Below, in pieces: positions 1 to 6,632 of a stretch of DNA of 12,480 bases (position 1 is its first letter; every line of letters begins with the position of its first letter). Source of the stretch: Burkholderiales bacterium (GTDB taxonomy: Bacteria > Pseudomonadota > Gammaproteobacteria > Burkholderiales > Burkholderiaceae); assembly GCA_947371645.1 (NCBI GenBank), contig CANBQJ010000103.1:1-12480 (forward strand), read 5' to 3'. The position numbers and the translations under genes are program-made. The notes under the pieces were generated by a model. That model searched no databases. It was not told the DNA's origin and saw nothing but the letters and a program-made list of their open reading frames with translations.

Positions 1-1131
1 GAGGGCGATGCGCTGAGCAACGCCAACCAGGCAGATGCGGCCTATGCGCTTTATCAGGAGTCCATGGGCATCAGGGCGCGGCTGTGGGGGGCGCAGTCGG
101 TGAGGTTGGCGCGGGAGCGATATCAGTTGGGGATTGGGTTGTGGTCAACGGGGCGTTTGGCTCAGGCCAGAAAGGAACTGTCTCAAGCAGAACAAGACAT
201 GTCGCAAGCCATGGGCTCAACCCACAGCAACACGCTGGTGATCGCCATGCAGCGCTCGCTCCTTGAGGTCCTGATCGACTTGAACCCCAGCAGTCTGAAG
301 AAGCTTGAACACGCCGCGCAAGAGTTGATCAACAGGCACAACAACATCGACCCCAGAACCCACTACGACGCGGAGCACACGTGGGGAGAGGCATTGCTGT
401 ACTCGGGCGATCTGGATCGGGCGTATCCGCATCTCGTCCGCGCCTATGACCTGGGCCGCCAACTCAAAGACAGACTCTCGGATCGCGCAGTCCCGGAACT
501 GGATCTTGCTTGGCATGCTCAATTGACCGGCCAATTCGACAGCGCGCGATCAACCTTGATGCAAGCCATTGAAAGAGTGGAACAAGCCCAAGGCTCGTCC
601 AGTCCGGCGTTCAACGATTTGATTGAACGACTGGAAGGCTTGAATCTGGCTGAGGAAATGCCGCCCAACGCGGCCGCCACGTCGACCATCAAACCCATCA
701 TTGACCGCATCAGCCAGTCCGACCCTGCAGCCTTGATTGCGATTGGACAATTCGCCAAGGCCCAGCCCTTGATCAGAAGGCAAGTTGAATTGGTCGCGCA
801 AAGGCCTGCATCGGAGCAATACCAATCAAGCCTGTATTCAGCCTACGATCAGATGGGTCGCTATCTGGCTGGCACAGGGCAATGTCAAGCTGCGGTGCCC
901 TGGTTCACCCGATCACTGGAAACCCTGCGCAACGCTCACCCTGGCAATCCGTATTTGATGCTTGCCCATGCCCGACTCGGTCACTGCCTGCTGTCATCCG
1001 GGCGGCATGTGGAAGCGAGAATCCATTGGCAAGCTGCGAACAAGCGGGCGCAGTCAGAACCCAAGCTCAGCCCCGTCATGGTCAATGAAGTGACTCGGTT
1101 GAGAGAGACTCTGACCAACGCATCCCCTTGA
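1..1131 (+). CDS. TPR-repeat protein, C-terminal part (5' end outside window)
   Basis: The frame is open from the first base, so the ATG at 64 is probably internal and the visible 376 residues are the C-terminal part of a longer protein. The sequence is mostly amphipathic helix pairs with TPR-like spacing. Examples are the segments containing YQLGIGLWSTGRLAQAR, YSGDLDRAYPHLVRAYDLG, LTGQFDSARSTLMQAIE, IGQFAKAQPLIRRQ, CQAAVPWFTRSLE and LGHCLLSSGRHVEARIHW. Each has the small-residue/A..Y pattern of helix A/B of a tetratricopeptide unit. TPR arrays are protein-interaction scaffolds. In proteobacteria, long TPR tails of this style often follow a Ser/Thr kinase or transcription-regulator domain, but no such domain lies in the window, so the function cannot be named. 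No membrane segment is visible. GC is lower here (53% counted for 301-360) than in the genes to the right, which suggests a different origin or weaker codon selection. The TPR call is fairly safe; the full identity is unknown. Confidence 0.75.
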   Translation, partial: EGDALSNANQADAAYALYQESMGIRARLWGAQSVRLARERYQLGIGLWSTGRLAQARKELSQAEQDMSQAMGSTHSNTLVIAMQRSLLEVLIDLNPSSLKKLEHAAQELINRHNNIDPRTHYDAEHTWGEALLYSGDLDRAYPHLVRAYDLGRQLKDRLSDRAVPELDLAWHAQLTGQFDSARSTLMQAIERVEQAQGSSSPAFNDLIERLEGLNLAEEMPPNAAATSTIKPIIDRISQSDPAALIAIGQFAKAQPLIRRQVELVAQRPASEQYQSSLYSAYDQMGRYLAGTGQCQAAVPWFTRSLETLRNAHPGNPYLMLAHARLGHCLLSSGRHVEARIHWQAANKRAQSEPKLSPVMVNEVTRLRETLTNASP

Positions 1132-1278
1132 TGTAACGACCGGAGGAATGACTAAGGTCATCTGTTCATCCGTCGGCAAGTTGATGCTGAATCACGTTGC
1201 TGTAAGCAGGGCAAGTCGTGGTGACTGCCCAGCTGACCAGAAGGCCCTGTTGGGTCGTGGCATCTTCAAGGAGAACTC
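1132..1278 (+). other. Intergenic leader of the small secreted protein gene
   Basis: A 147-bp spacer between the TPR gene stop and the ATG at 1279. It holds a short perfect stem (ATGAC 1148-1152 / GTCAT 1157-1161) that lacks a T-run and so does not look like a terminator. A good ribosome site, AAGGAG, lies about 7 nt before the ATG. A TTGATG at 1181-1186 could be a -35 element, but I find no convincing -10 at the right distance. Confidence 0.35.
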
Positions 1279-1587
1279 ATGAAACACGCTAGTCGCTTTG
1301 CATCATTGGCCGTTTTGTTCAGCGTTGTGGCCGCAACCGCTTCCGCAGCGGATGCCCCTGCCGCCGTGCCGGCAACGCCAGTTGCCGTGAAGCAGTCCGC
1401 TTCAGCCGCCGCCACACCCAAGTCAACGGTGAAAGTGACCACCCCCACGGCAACGCCCGCCACGACCGTTGGCAGCAAAACCGGGGACAACCAATACCCG
1501 GGCGTGAGCATCGTGCCTCCCAAGCCCCCCAAGAAGGAAGCCCTCGACGCCGCCGCCCTGAAAGCCCAAGGCGCCGTCGCCAAGTGA
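1279..1587 (+). CDS. Small secreted Ala/Pro/Thr-rich protein, function unknown
   Basis: A 102-residue protein. Residues 1-23 form a clear Sec signal peptide: a basic start (MKHASR), a hydrophobic core (LAVLFSVVAAT) and a cleavage site after ASA at residue 23. The mature ~79 residues are low-complexity Ala, Pro, Thr, Val and Lys. They have no cysteine and end in a Lys/Ala-rich tail after a PPKPPKKE segment. The composition suggests a disordered, positively charged periplasmic or wall-spanning peptide, but no family is recognised. The start is supported by AAGGAG about 7 nt upstream and by the signal peptide beginning exactly there. An overlapping minus-strand frame (1266-1583) is judged a shadow. 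The gene converges on the DUF962 gene with a 32-bp gap. Confidence 0.7.
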   Translation: MKHASRFASLAVLFSVVAATASAADAPAAVPATPVAVKQSASAAATPKSTVKVTTPTATPATTVGSKTGDNQYPGVSIVPPKPPKKEALDAAALKAQGAVAK

Positions 1588-1596
1588 GTGCTGGCT

Positions 1597-1627
1597 AAAA
1601 AAAGAGGAGGAGGCCTGCCTCAGGCCT
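1597..1627 (-). terminator. Probable intrinsic terminator of the DUF962 gene
   Basis: On the minus strand a perfect 7-bp stem, AGGCCTG / CAGGCCT (1621-1627 and 1611-1617), with a 3-nt loop is followed by a pyrimidine stretch and then seven T residues (1603-1597). The stem overlaps the stop codon of the minus-strand gene. The T-run begins about 7 nt after the stem, further than ideal, so this is a plausible rather than textbook terminator. It offers no T-run to the convergent plus-strand gene. Confidence 0.45.
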
Positions 1628-2120
1628 TCGCCCCAAACTGGGCCTCGATCTTCGCCCGCAGGCGCGGCATCAGGCCCAGCCAGAACATCACCTCGGCCAC
1701 GACGAACAACGGCCCCACGGCCAGGCTGGCCATGTCGTCGGCAAAGGCCGGCTTGCGGCCTTCAAACCAGTGCCCGGTGAACTGGATCACCCAGCCCACC
1801 ACAAAGCCGCCTGCGCCCAGCGCCAGCCACAACGGCGTGCTTTGCTGCGCGGCCCACACGCCAAAGTGGTACACGCCCAGCAGCAGCAGGCCCATGACCA
1901 CGCCCAAGCCCCAGTCCAGGGCCAGGTAGAAGGCGCCAAAGCCCAGCAAAAAGAGCACCGACACCGGCCAGCTGCCATCGCCCAGCGGCAGCGTGGCGCG
2001 CGACAGCAGCGTGGCCACCGCACACACGATCATCGGGATGCCCACCATGTGCGTGGCGATGTTGCGGCCGTCGCGGTGGTAGGCCGCGTAATGCACCAGG
2101 TGCTGTCTGAGGGTTTTCAT
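1620..2120 (-). CDS. DUF962 / Mpo1-like integral membrane protein
   Basis: A 166-residue protein of the DUF962 family (yeast YGL010W/Mpo1-like). The family signature is present: N-terminal H15, N20, H24 with GIP at 27-29 (RNIATHMVGIP), and later Q113 with GHWFEGRKPA at 116-125. Yeast Mpo1 is an iron-dependent dioxygenase in 2-hydroxy fatty-acid alpha-oxidation that uses conserved histidines. Whether bacterial members catalyse the same step is not shown by sequence. Four to five hydrophobic segments (about 27-43, 52-70, 71-90, 96-113 and 133-150) indicate an inner-membrane protein. The frame runs open up to 2402, but the start at 2120 is preferred because the conserved N-terminus MKTLRQHL begins there and an AGGAG ribosome site (2129-2133) lies 8 nt upstream. 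It is transcribed divergently from the NUP gene. Length and motifs look intact. Confidence 0.88.
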   Translation of the reverse strand: MKTLRQHLVHYAAYHRDGRNIATHMVGIPMIVCAVATLLSRATLPLGDGSWPVSVLFLLGFGAFYLALDWGLGVVMGLLLLGVYHFGVWAAQQSTPLWLALGAGGFVVGWVIQFTGHWFEGRKPAFADDMASLAVGPLFVVAEVMFWLGLMPRLRAKIEAQFGAKA

Positions 2121-2188
2121 GGTCTGCGCTCCTGCCTGCTGTGCAGTTCTCTCAAGTCCGCATCTTGTGGCGCCGCCCTGGCACCGTC

Positions 2189-2204
2189 TGTCAGGCACCT
2201 GACA
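2189..2204. promoter_or_regulatory. Perfect 16-bp dyad, likely operator between divergent genes
   Basis: TGTCAGGCACCTGACA is a perfect palindrome with 7-bp arms and a 2-nt centre. It sits in the 175-bp spacer between the DUF962 gene (minus) and the NUP operon (plus). Each arm carries CTGACA, a one-mismatch match to the -35 consensus TTGACA, one on each strand. A further CTGAC half-site follows at 2206-2210. The size and symmetry fit a dimeric repressor or activator site. No regulator gene lies next to it in the window, so the cognate protein is unknown. No convincing -10 box was found on either side. Confidence 0.45.
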
Positions 2205-2295
2205 CTCTGACGCAACAGCACCCACAAGGCCATTGGGGGCTTCACCGCCAGGCTGGGGCATGATGCAGCTCATCCTCACTTGTCGTGAAGTGTCC

Positions 2296-3633
2296 ATGCG
2301 CCGTCTTCCTCCTGCCAGCCGCTTCACGCCCACCCTGGCCGCCATGGTTATGGCTGCCGCCCTGGCGGGCCTGTCGGCCTCGGCACACGCCGAACCGGGC
2401 AAGCTGCTCAGTGGCCTGCCTTCGCTGAGCTACTCGGACAAGAACGCGCCGCTGCCAGCCAAAGCCGGCAAAGACGCTGGCAAGAGCGCTGGCAACAACG
2501 CGACCACCCCCGCCCACGCGGCGCCGGTCCGGGACAGCCTCACCCTCAGCGACGACCTGAGCAGCCTGCCGCCGCCCTCAGCTGGCCACGCAGGCCCCAC
2601 GCCCCAGCCCGACCCCACCGACGCGCCCGGCAAACAACGCGGACGCCAGGCCGATGCCGGCAACGCCAGCCCCACCGGCCGCATCGCCCCCCGCGTGCTC
2701 GTCATCACCATGTTCGAGCCCGAAACCCAGATCTGGCTGGACCACATGGGCCCCTGGCGCCACACCCGCATCGCCGGGCTGTCCGCAGAATTTCCGCTCA
2801 TCCACTGCAACCGCAACCAGGTCTGCGTGGTCACCACAGGCATGGGCCACAGCAACTCGGCCACGTCCACCATGGCGCTGGCCCTGTCCTCGCAACTGGA
2901 CTTGCGCCTGAGCTACATCCTGGTCACCGGCATCGCCGCCATCAACCCGAAGGTGGGCACCCTGGGCTCGCCCGCCTGGGCCCGCTACCTGGTGGACTTC
3001 GGCTTGCAGTGGCAGCTGGATTCGCGCGAGGCGCCGGCCGGCTGGCCCACGGGCTACCTGGGCATCAACACCCGCCACCCCTCGGAAAAGCCCCCGCTGG
3101 ACTACCACACCGAGGTCTACCAGCTCAACGAGAACCTGCTGCAAAAAGCGCTGGCCCTGTCGCGCGGCATCACCCTGGTCGACGAGCCCCGGGCCCGCGC
3201 CGCACGTGCCATCTACCCCGATGCGCCGGCCAACCAGCCGCCCCAGGTGCTGCAGTGCGACAGCGTGAGCAGTGACACCTGGTTTGCCGGCCCCTTGCTG
3301 GGCGAGCGCGCCACCGCCTGGGCCTCACTGCTCACCGATGGCCAGGCCACCTACTGCACCAACCAGCAGGAAGACAACGCCACGTTCGAGGCGCTGCAAC
3401 GCGGCGCCCAGCTCAAGCGCCTGCGCCTGCCCCGCGTGATGATGCTGCGCGCCGGTTCCGACTTTGACCGCCCCCCACCCGGTGGCGATGCGGCCAGCAA
3501 CCTGCTGGACTACACCACCCAGGGCGGGTTCGATCTGGCCCTGGAGAACCTCTACCGCGCCGCGCGCCCCGTGGTGCTGGACATCACCCGCCGCTGGCCC
3601 AAATGGCGCGACAACGGTCCGCCCAAAGACTGA
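2296..3633 (+). CDS. Purine nucleoside permease (NUP) family protein, periplasmic
   Basis: A 445-residue protein of the NUP family (Candida NUP-like, PF06516). Residues 1-32 form a signal peptide (hydrophobic LAAMVMAAALAGLSA, cleavage after AHA), so the product is exported. Residues 33 to about 130 are a Pro/Ala/Gly-rich low-complexity linker. The NUP domain starts near residue 133 (RVLVITMFEPE) and runs to the end. It contains VVTTGMGHSNSA, ILVTGIAAINPKVGTLGS, CDSVSSDTWF, YCTNQQEDNA and MLRAGSDFDRP, a pattern distantly like the nucleoside phosphorylase fold. Despite the name there are no transmembrane helices, so it is more likely a periplasmic nucleoside-binding or glycosidic-bond-cleaving protein than a channel. 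That last point is inference. The frame is open from 2233, but the ATG at 2296 is chosen because the signal peptide begins there. Its ribosome site is weak (GAAG at 2287-2290, inside a CACTT/AAGTG mini-stem). It is the first gene of a run with the TldD/TldE pair. Confidence 0.88.
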   Translation: MRRLPPASRFTPTLAAMVMAAALAGLSASAHAEPGKLLSGLPSLSYSDKNAPLPAKAGKDAGKSAGNNATTPAHAAPVRDSLTLSDDLSSLPPPSAGHAGPTPQPDPTDAPGKQRGRQADAGNASPTGRIAPRVLVITMFEPETQIWLDHMGPWRHTRIAGLSAEFPLIHCNRNQVCVVTTGMGHSNSATSTMALALSSQLDLRLSYILVTGIAAINPKVGTLGSPAWARYLVDFGLQWQLDSREAPAGWPTGYLGINTRHPSEKPPLDYHTEVYQLNENLLQKALALSRGITLVDEPRARAARAIYPDAPANQPPQVLQCDSVSSDTWFAGPLLGERATAWASLLTDGQATYCTNQQEDNATFEALQRGAQLKRLRLPRVMMLRAGSDFDRPPPGGDAASNLLDYTTQGGFDLALENLYRAARPVVLDITRRWPKWRDNGPPKD

Positions 3634-3649
3634 CCCCCGCAAGGCCACC

Positions 3650-5155
3650 ATGCTGCCCACCGACCTGCGCCAGCGCATCCTGCAAGCCGCCTCTGCCATG
3701 GCTGCGGACGCGGCCCCGGACCAGCACGGCACCCGCTTCTGGACGGCCCGCGCGGTGCACGAAGCCAGCACCCAGCTCACCGTGCGTCAGGGCATCGTGC
3801 AGGCGCCCAGCCGGCACGTGGACGCCGGCCTCATGGTCAGCGTGGCGGCAGACACCCCCATGGGCACGGGCCTGGGCCATGCGGCCACCGCCAACCTGTC
3901 CCCCGAAGGCCTGCGCGAGGCTTTTGCACGCGCCCATGCACTGGCCTGCGCAGGCGCCGGCCACATGGCCTATGACGCAGCCTGGGCCCAACCACAGCGC
4001 GTACAGGGCCGGTACCAGAGCACCGTACAAGAACCGCTGCAAGGCTGGCCCCTGAGCGAGCAGATCGCCCTGCTGCAAGGCGTGAGCGCCGCCACCCACG
4101 TGGACAGCCGCATCGTGGACTGGCAGGCCAGCCTGTGGGCCGTGCAAACGGAACAACTGTTGATGGACAGCGCCGGCAGCGACGTGCACCAGCACTGGCA
4201 GCTGCTCACCCCCGCCATCCAGGCCACGGCCCATGTGGACGGCGTGACGCAGACGCGCTCATCGGCCGGGCAATACAACGGCTTTTGCCAGCAGGGCGGG
4301 CTGGAAGTGCTGTCGCGCAGCAACTTCGCGCAAGACGGCCCCCGCGTGGCCCGCGAGGCCATCGCCCTGGCGCAGGCCGGCGCCTGCCCCACCGGCCGCA
4401 TGGACGTCATCCTCATGCCCGACCAGATGATGTTGCAGATCCACGAGTCCATCGGCCACCCGCTGGAGCTGGACCGCATCCTGGGCGACGAGCGCAACTT
4501 CGCCGGCACCAGCTTCGTCACGCCCGACATGTTCGGGCAGTACCAGTGGGGCAGCAGCTGCCTCAATGTGTCTCACGACCCTGGCCAGACGCACGAATTC
4601 GCCAGCTTCGCCTTCGACGACGAGGCGCAGCCCGCCACTCGCCAGCGCATCATCGAAGACGGTGTGCTGAAGCGGCCATTGGGCGGTGCGCTGTCGGTGA
4701 AGCGCGCGCAGGCCCTGGGCCACAGCCTGCAAGGCGTGGCCACCACGCGGGCCGCCAGCTGGAACCGCGCCCCCATCGACCGCATGAGCAACCTCAACGT
4801 CGAGCCGGGCGATGCCTCCCTGCAAGACCTCATCGCCGGCGTGGACCACGGCGTGCTCATGCACACCAACTGCTCGTGGAGCATCGACGACTCGCGCAAC
4901 AAGTTCCAGTTCGGCTGCGAGATGGGCCAGGTGATCCGCAAAGGCCAGCTGGCCGAAGTGGTGCGCAACCCCAACTACCGGGGCGTGTCGGCCACCTTCT
5001 GGCGTTCGCTGGCCCGCGTCGGCAACGCCGACACCTGGGCCGTGATGGGCACCCCCTACTGCGGCAAGGGCGAGCCCTCGCAGATCATCCGCGTGGGCCA
5101 TGCCGCACCGGCCTGCCTGTTCACGGGCATCGACGTTTTCGCGGGGGCCGCATGA
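3650..5155 (+). CDS. TldD-like zinc metallopeptidase (TldD/PmbA family)
   Basis: A 501-residue TldD-like subunit. The zinc motif HExxxH is present as H265-E266-SIG-H270 (LQIHESIGHPLELDR). The third ligand candidate is C471 in PYCGKGEPSQ, matching the Cys near the C-terminus in TldD proteins. In this family TldD carries the zinc and pairs with zinc-less TldE/PmbA. The complex cleaves flexible peptides in the cytoplasm, for instance during microcin B17 maturation and CcdA degradation in E. coli. No signal peptide is visible, consistent with a cytosolic enzyme. Residues after the second His (PLELDRILGDERNFAG) differ from the GLEGD-type continuation of E. coli TldD, so this is a divergent branch. 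The frame is open from 3464, but ATG 3650 is chosen because it lies just after the NUP stop (16-bp gap) with AAGG upstream. The last 4 bases overlap the next gene (ATGA), suggesting translational coupling. Confidence 0.9.
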   Translation: MLPTDLRQRILQAASAMAADAAPDQHGTRFWTARAVHEASTQLTVRQGIVQAPSRHVDAGLMVSVAADTPMGTGLGHAATANLSPEGLREAFARAHALACAGAGHMAYDAAWAQPQRVQGRYQSTVQEPLQGWPLSEQIALLQGVSAATHVDSRIVDWQASLWAVQTEQLLMDSAGSDVHQHWQLLTPAIQATAHVDGVTQTRSSAGQYNGFCQQGGLEVLSRSNFAQDGPRVAREAIALAQAGACPTGRMDVILMPDQMMLQIHESIGHPLELDRILGDERNFAGTSFVTPDMFGQYQWGSSCLNVSHDPGQTHEFASFAFDDEAQPATRQRIIEDGVLKRPLGGALSVKRAQALGHSLQGVATTRAASWNRAPIDRMSNLNVEPGDASLQDLIAGVDHGVLMHTNCSWSIDDSRNKFQFGCEMGQVIRKGQLAEVVRNPNYRGVSATFWRSLARVGNADTWAVMGTPYCGKGEPSQIIRVGHAAPACLFTGIDVFAGAA

Positions 5156-6537
5156 TCAGCCGGGATGCCTTTGAAGCGCTGGCCGCGGCCTGCTTTGCGC
5201 AGCTGCCCGGCCCCGAGGCCGAGCGGATCAGCCTCAACCTGGGCGGCGAGCACAGCCACTTCATCCGCTTCAACCACGGCCAGGTGCGCCAGGCCACCGA
5301 CGTGGCCCAGGCCCACATCAGCCTGAGCCGCACCCAAGGCCTGCGCAGCGGCCACACCAGCCTCACCCTGAGCGGCGTGATGGCCGATGACCTGGCCGCG
5401 CTGCTGCACGCCGCCCGCACCCTGGCCGACGACCTGCCGCACCTGCCCGAAGACCCGCACACCCTGCTGCCCGATGCGGTGGTGAACTCGGTGTGCGATG
5501 ACGCGGCCGATGCACAGGCAGGCAGCGCGCACTGGCCAGACCCCGCCGAGGTGGTGCGCAGCGTGGCCCAGGCCGCCGACGGGCACGACGTGGTGGGCCT
5601 CTACGCCGCCGGCCCCATCGTGCGCGCCTATGCCGACAACCGTGGCCAGCGCAACTGGCACCGCAGCAGCAGCTTCTCACTGGACTGGAGCCACGTGCTG
5701 CACACCGATCAGGCGGTGAAGTCGGTGCTGGCCGGCCCCTTGACCCCAGGCTGCTGGCCGGGTGTCCATGCCCGCCTGGCGCGGCGCATGGCTGATGCCG
5801 CCGTGCAGATGCAGCTGCTGGCGCAAGCGCCCCGGGCCTTGTCGCCCGGCCGTTACCGCGCCTACCTGGCCCCTGCGGCCGTGGCCGAGCTCTTGAGCAC
5901 GCTGGCCTGGGGCGCTTTCGGCCTCAAGGAGCAGCGCACCGGCACCTCGCCCTTCAACCGCCTGGTGCAGGGCGAAGGCCTGAGCCCCCTGATCAACTTG
6001 AGCGAGACCATTGCCCCTGGCCTGGCCCCGGCCTTCACCCCGCAAGGCTTTGTGCGCCCCGACAGCGTGCCCCTGGTGGCCGCCGGCCAGCTGGTGGGCA
6101 GCCTGGTCTCACCGCGCTCTGCGCGCGAATTCGGTGACGCCGGCCAGGCGCCGCTGCAGCCCAACACCCATGGCGGCGAAAGCCCCGACTGCCTGCACCT
6201 CAGCGCCGGCACCCTGCCTGAAGCGCAAGCCCTGGCCACATTGGGCGAAGGCCTGTACCTGAGCAACCTGCACTACCTGAACTACAGCGACCGACTGCAA
6301 GGCCGCGTCACCGGCATGACCCGCTACGCCTGCTTCTGGGTCGAAGGCGGCCAGCTGAAGGCGCCGTTGGGCGTGATGCGCTTTGACCAGGACGTCCTGC
6401 GCCTGCTGGGCGAAGACCTGCTTGCCCTGACCGACACCGCGCACTGGCAGCCCGATCTGCAGACCTATGGTTCCAGGGCCGTGGGTGGCGTGCGCACGCC
6501 GGGTGCTGTTGTGGCGGGTTTGAACCTGGTGCTGTGA
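5152..6537 (+). CDS. TldE/PmbA-like partner subunit
   Basis: A 461-residue TldD/PmbA-family protein without HExxxH, as expected of the TldE (PmbA) subunit that completes the peptidase chamber. The N-terminal half shows the family's mixed alpha/beta pattern. The C-terminal half carries typical PmbA-type stretches such as FGLKEQRTGTSPFNRL, GFVRPDSVPLVAAGQLVGSL, GLYLSNLHYLNYSDRLQGRVTGMTRYACFWVEGGQLKAPLGVMRF and TYGSRAVGGVRTPGAVVAGLNL. The longest of these corresponds to the core strand region where PmbA proteins have G-R-V-T-G..R.ACF.V-like sequence. The start ATG at 5152 overlaps the upstream TGA by 4 bp. A longer in-frame open stretch reaching back to 4135 lies inside the TldD gene in another frame and is rejected as a start region. 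No signal peptide is present. Co-translation with the TldD subunit in a fixed ratio is the likely reason for the overlap. Confidence 0.88.
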   Translation: MISRDAFEALAAACFAQLPGPEAERISLNLGGEHSHFIRFNHGQVRQATDVAQAHISLSRTQGLRSGHTSLTLSGVMADDLAALLHAARTLADDLPHLPEDPHTLLPDAVVNSVCDDAADAQAGSAHWPDPAEVVRSVAQAADGHDVVGLYAAGPIVRAYADNRGQRNWHRSSSFSLDWSHVLHTDQAVKSVLAGPLTPGCWPGVHARLARRMADAAVQMQLLAQAPRALSPGRYRAYLAPAAVAELLSTLAWGAFGLKEQRTGTSPFNRLVQGEGLSPLINLSETIAPGLAPAFTPQGFVRPDSVPLVAAGQLVGSLVSPRSAREFGDAGQAPLQPNTHGGESPDCLHLSAGTLPEAQALATLGEGLYLSNLHYLNYSDRLQGRVTGMTRYACFWVEGGQLKAPLGVMRFDQDVLRLLGEDLLALTDTAHWQPDLQTYGSRAVGGVRTPGAVVAGLNLVL

Positions 6538-6543
6538 CGTGAA

Positions 6544-6582
6544 GGGCCCAGGCATCCTTCAGCCTGTGGATGCGCCCGGCCC
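6544..6582 (+). other. Two-part stem-loop after the TldE gene
   Basis: Seven bases after the TldE stop, GCATCC (6552-6557) pairs with GGATGC (6568-6573) around a 10-nt loop. After a small internal loop, GGGCC (6544-6548) pairs with GGCCC (6578-6582). There is no T-run, so it is not a classical intrinsic terminator. It could protect the 3' end of the operon transcript or simply reflect GC richness. Confidence 0.3.
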
Positions 6583-6632
6583 AACGACGTGATGCAGTGC
6601 CTTCACCCAACCACAACCGTCCACCACAGACC

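Noticed and set aside
2121..2402. Upstream extension of the DUF962 frame to a start at 2402
   Set aside because: The added 94 residues do not look like the family, would overlap the NUP signal peptide, and would ignore the well-placed AGGAG before 2120.
2436..2660. Possible repeat array in the Pro/Ala-rich stretch of the NUP gene
   Set aside because: No regular unit length is visible; it is simple low-complexity linker coding sequence.
4135..5151. Over 1 kb of open frame in a second plus-strand frame inside the TldD gene, joined to the TldE frame
   Set aside because: Its translation is Arg/Pro/His-rich with no domain, as expected from the shifted frame of a GC-rich gene. TldD motifs are in the other frame, and the TldE N-terminus starts at 5152.
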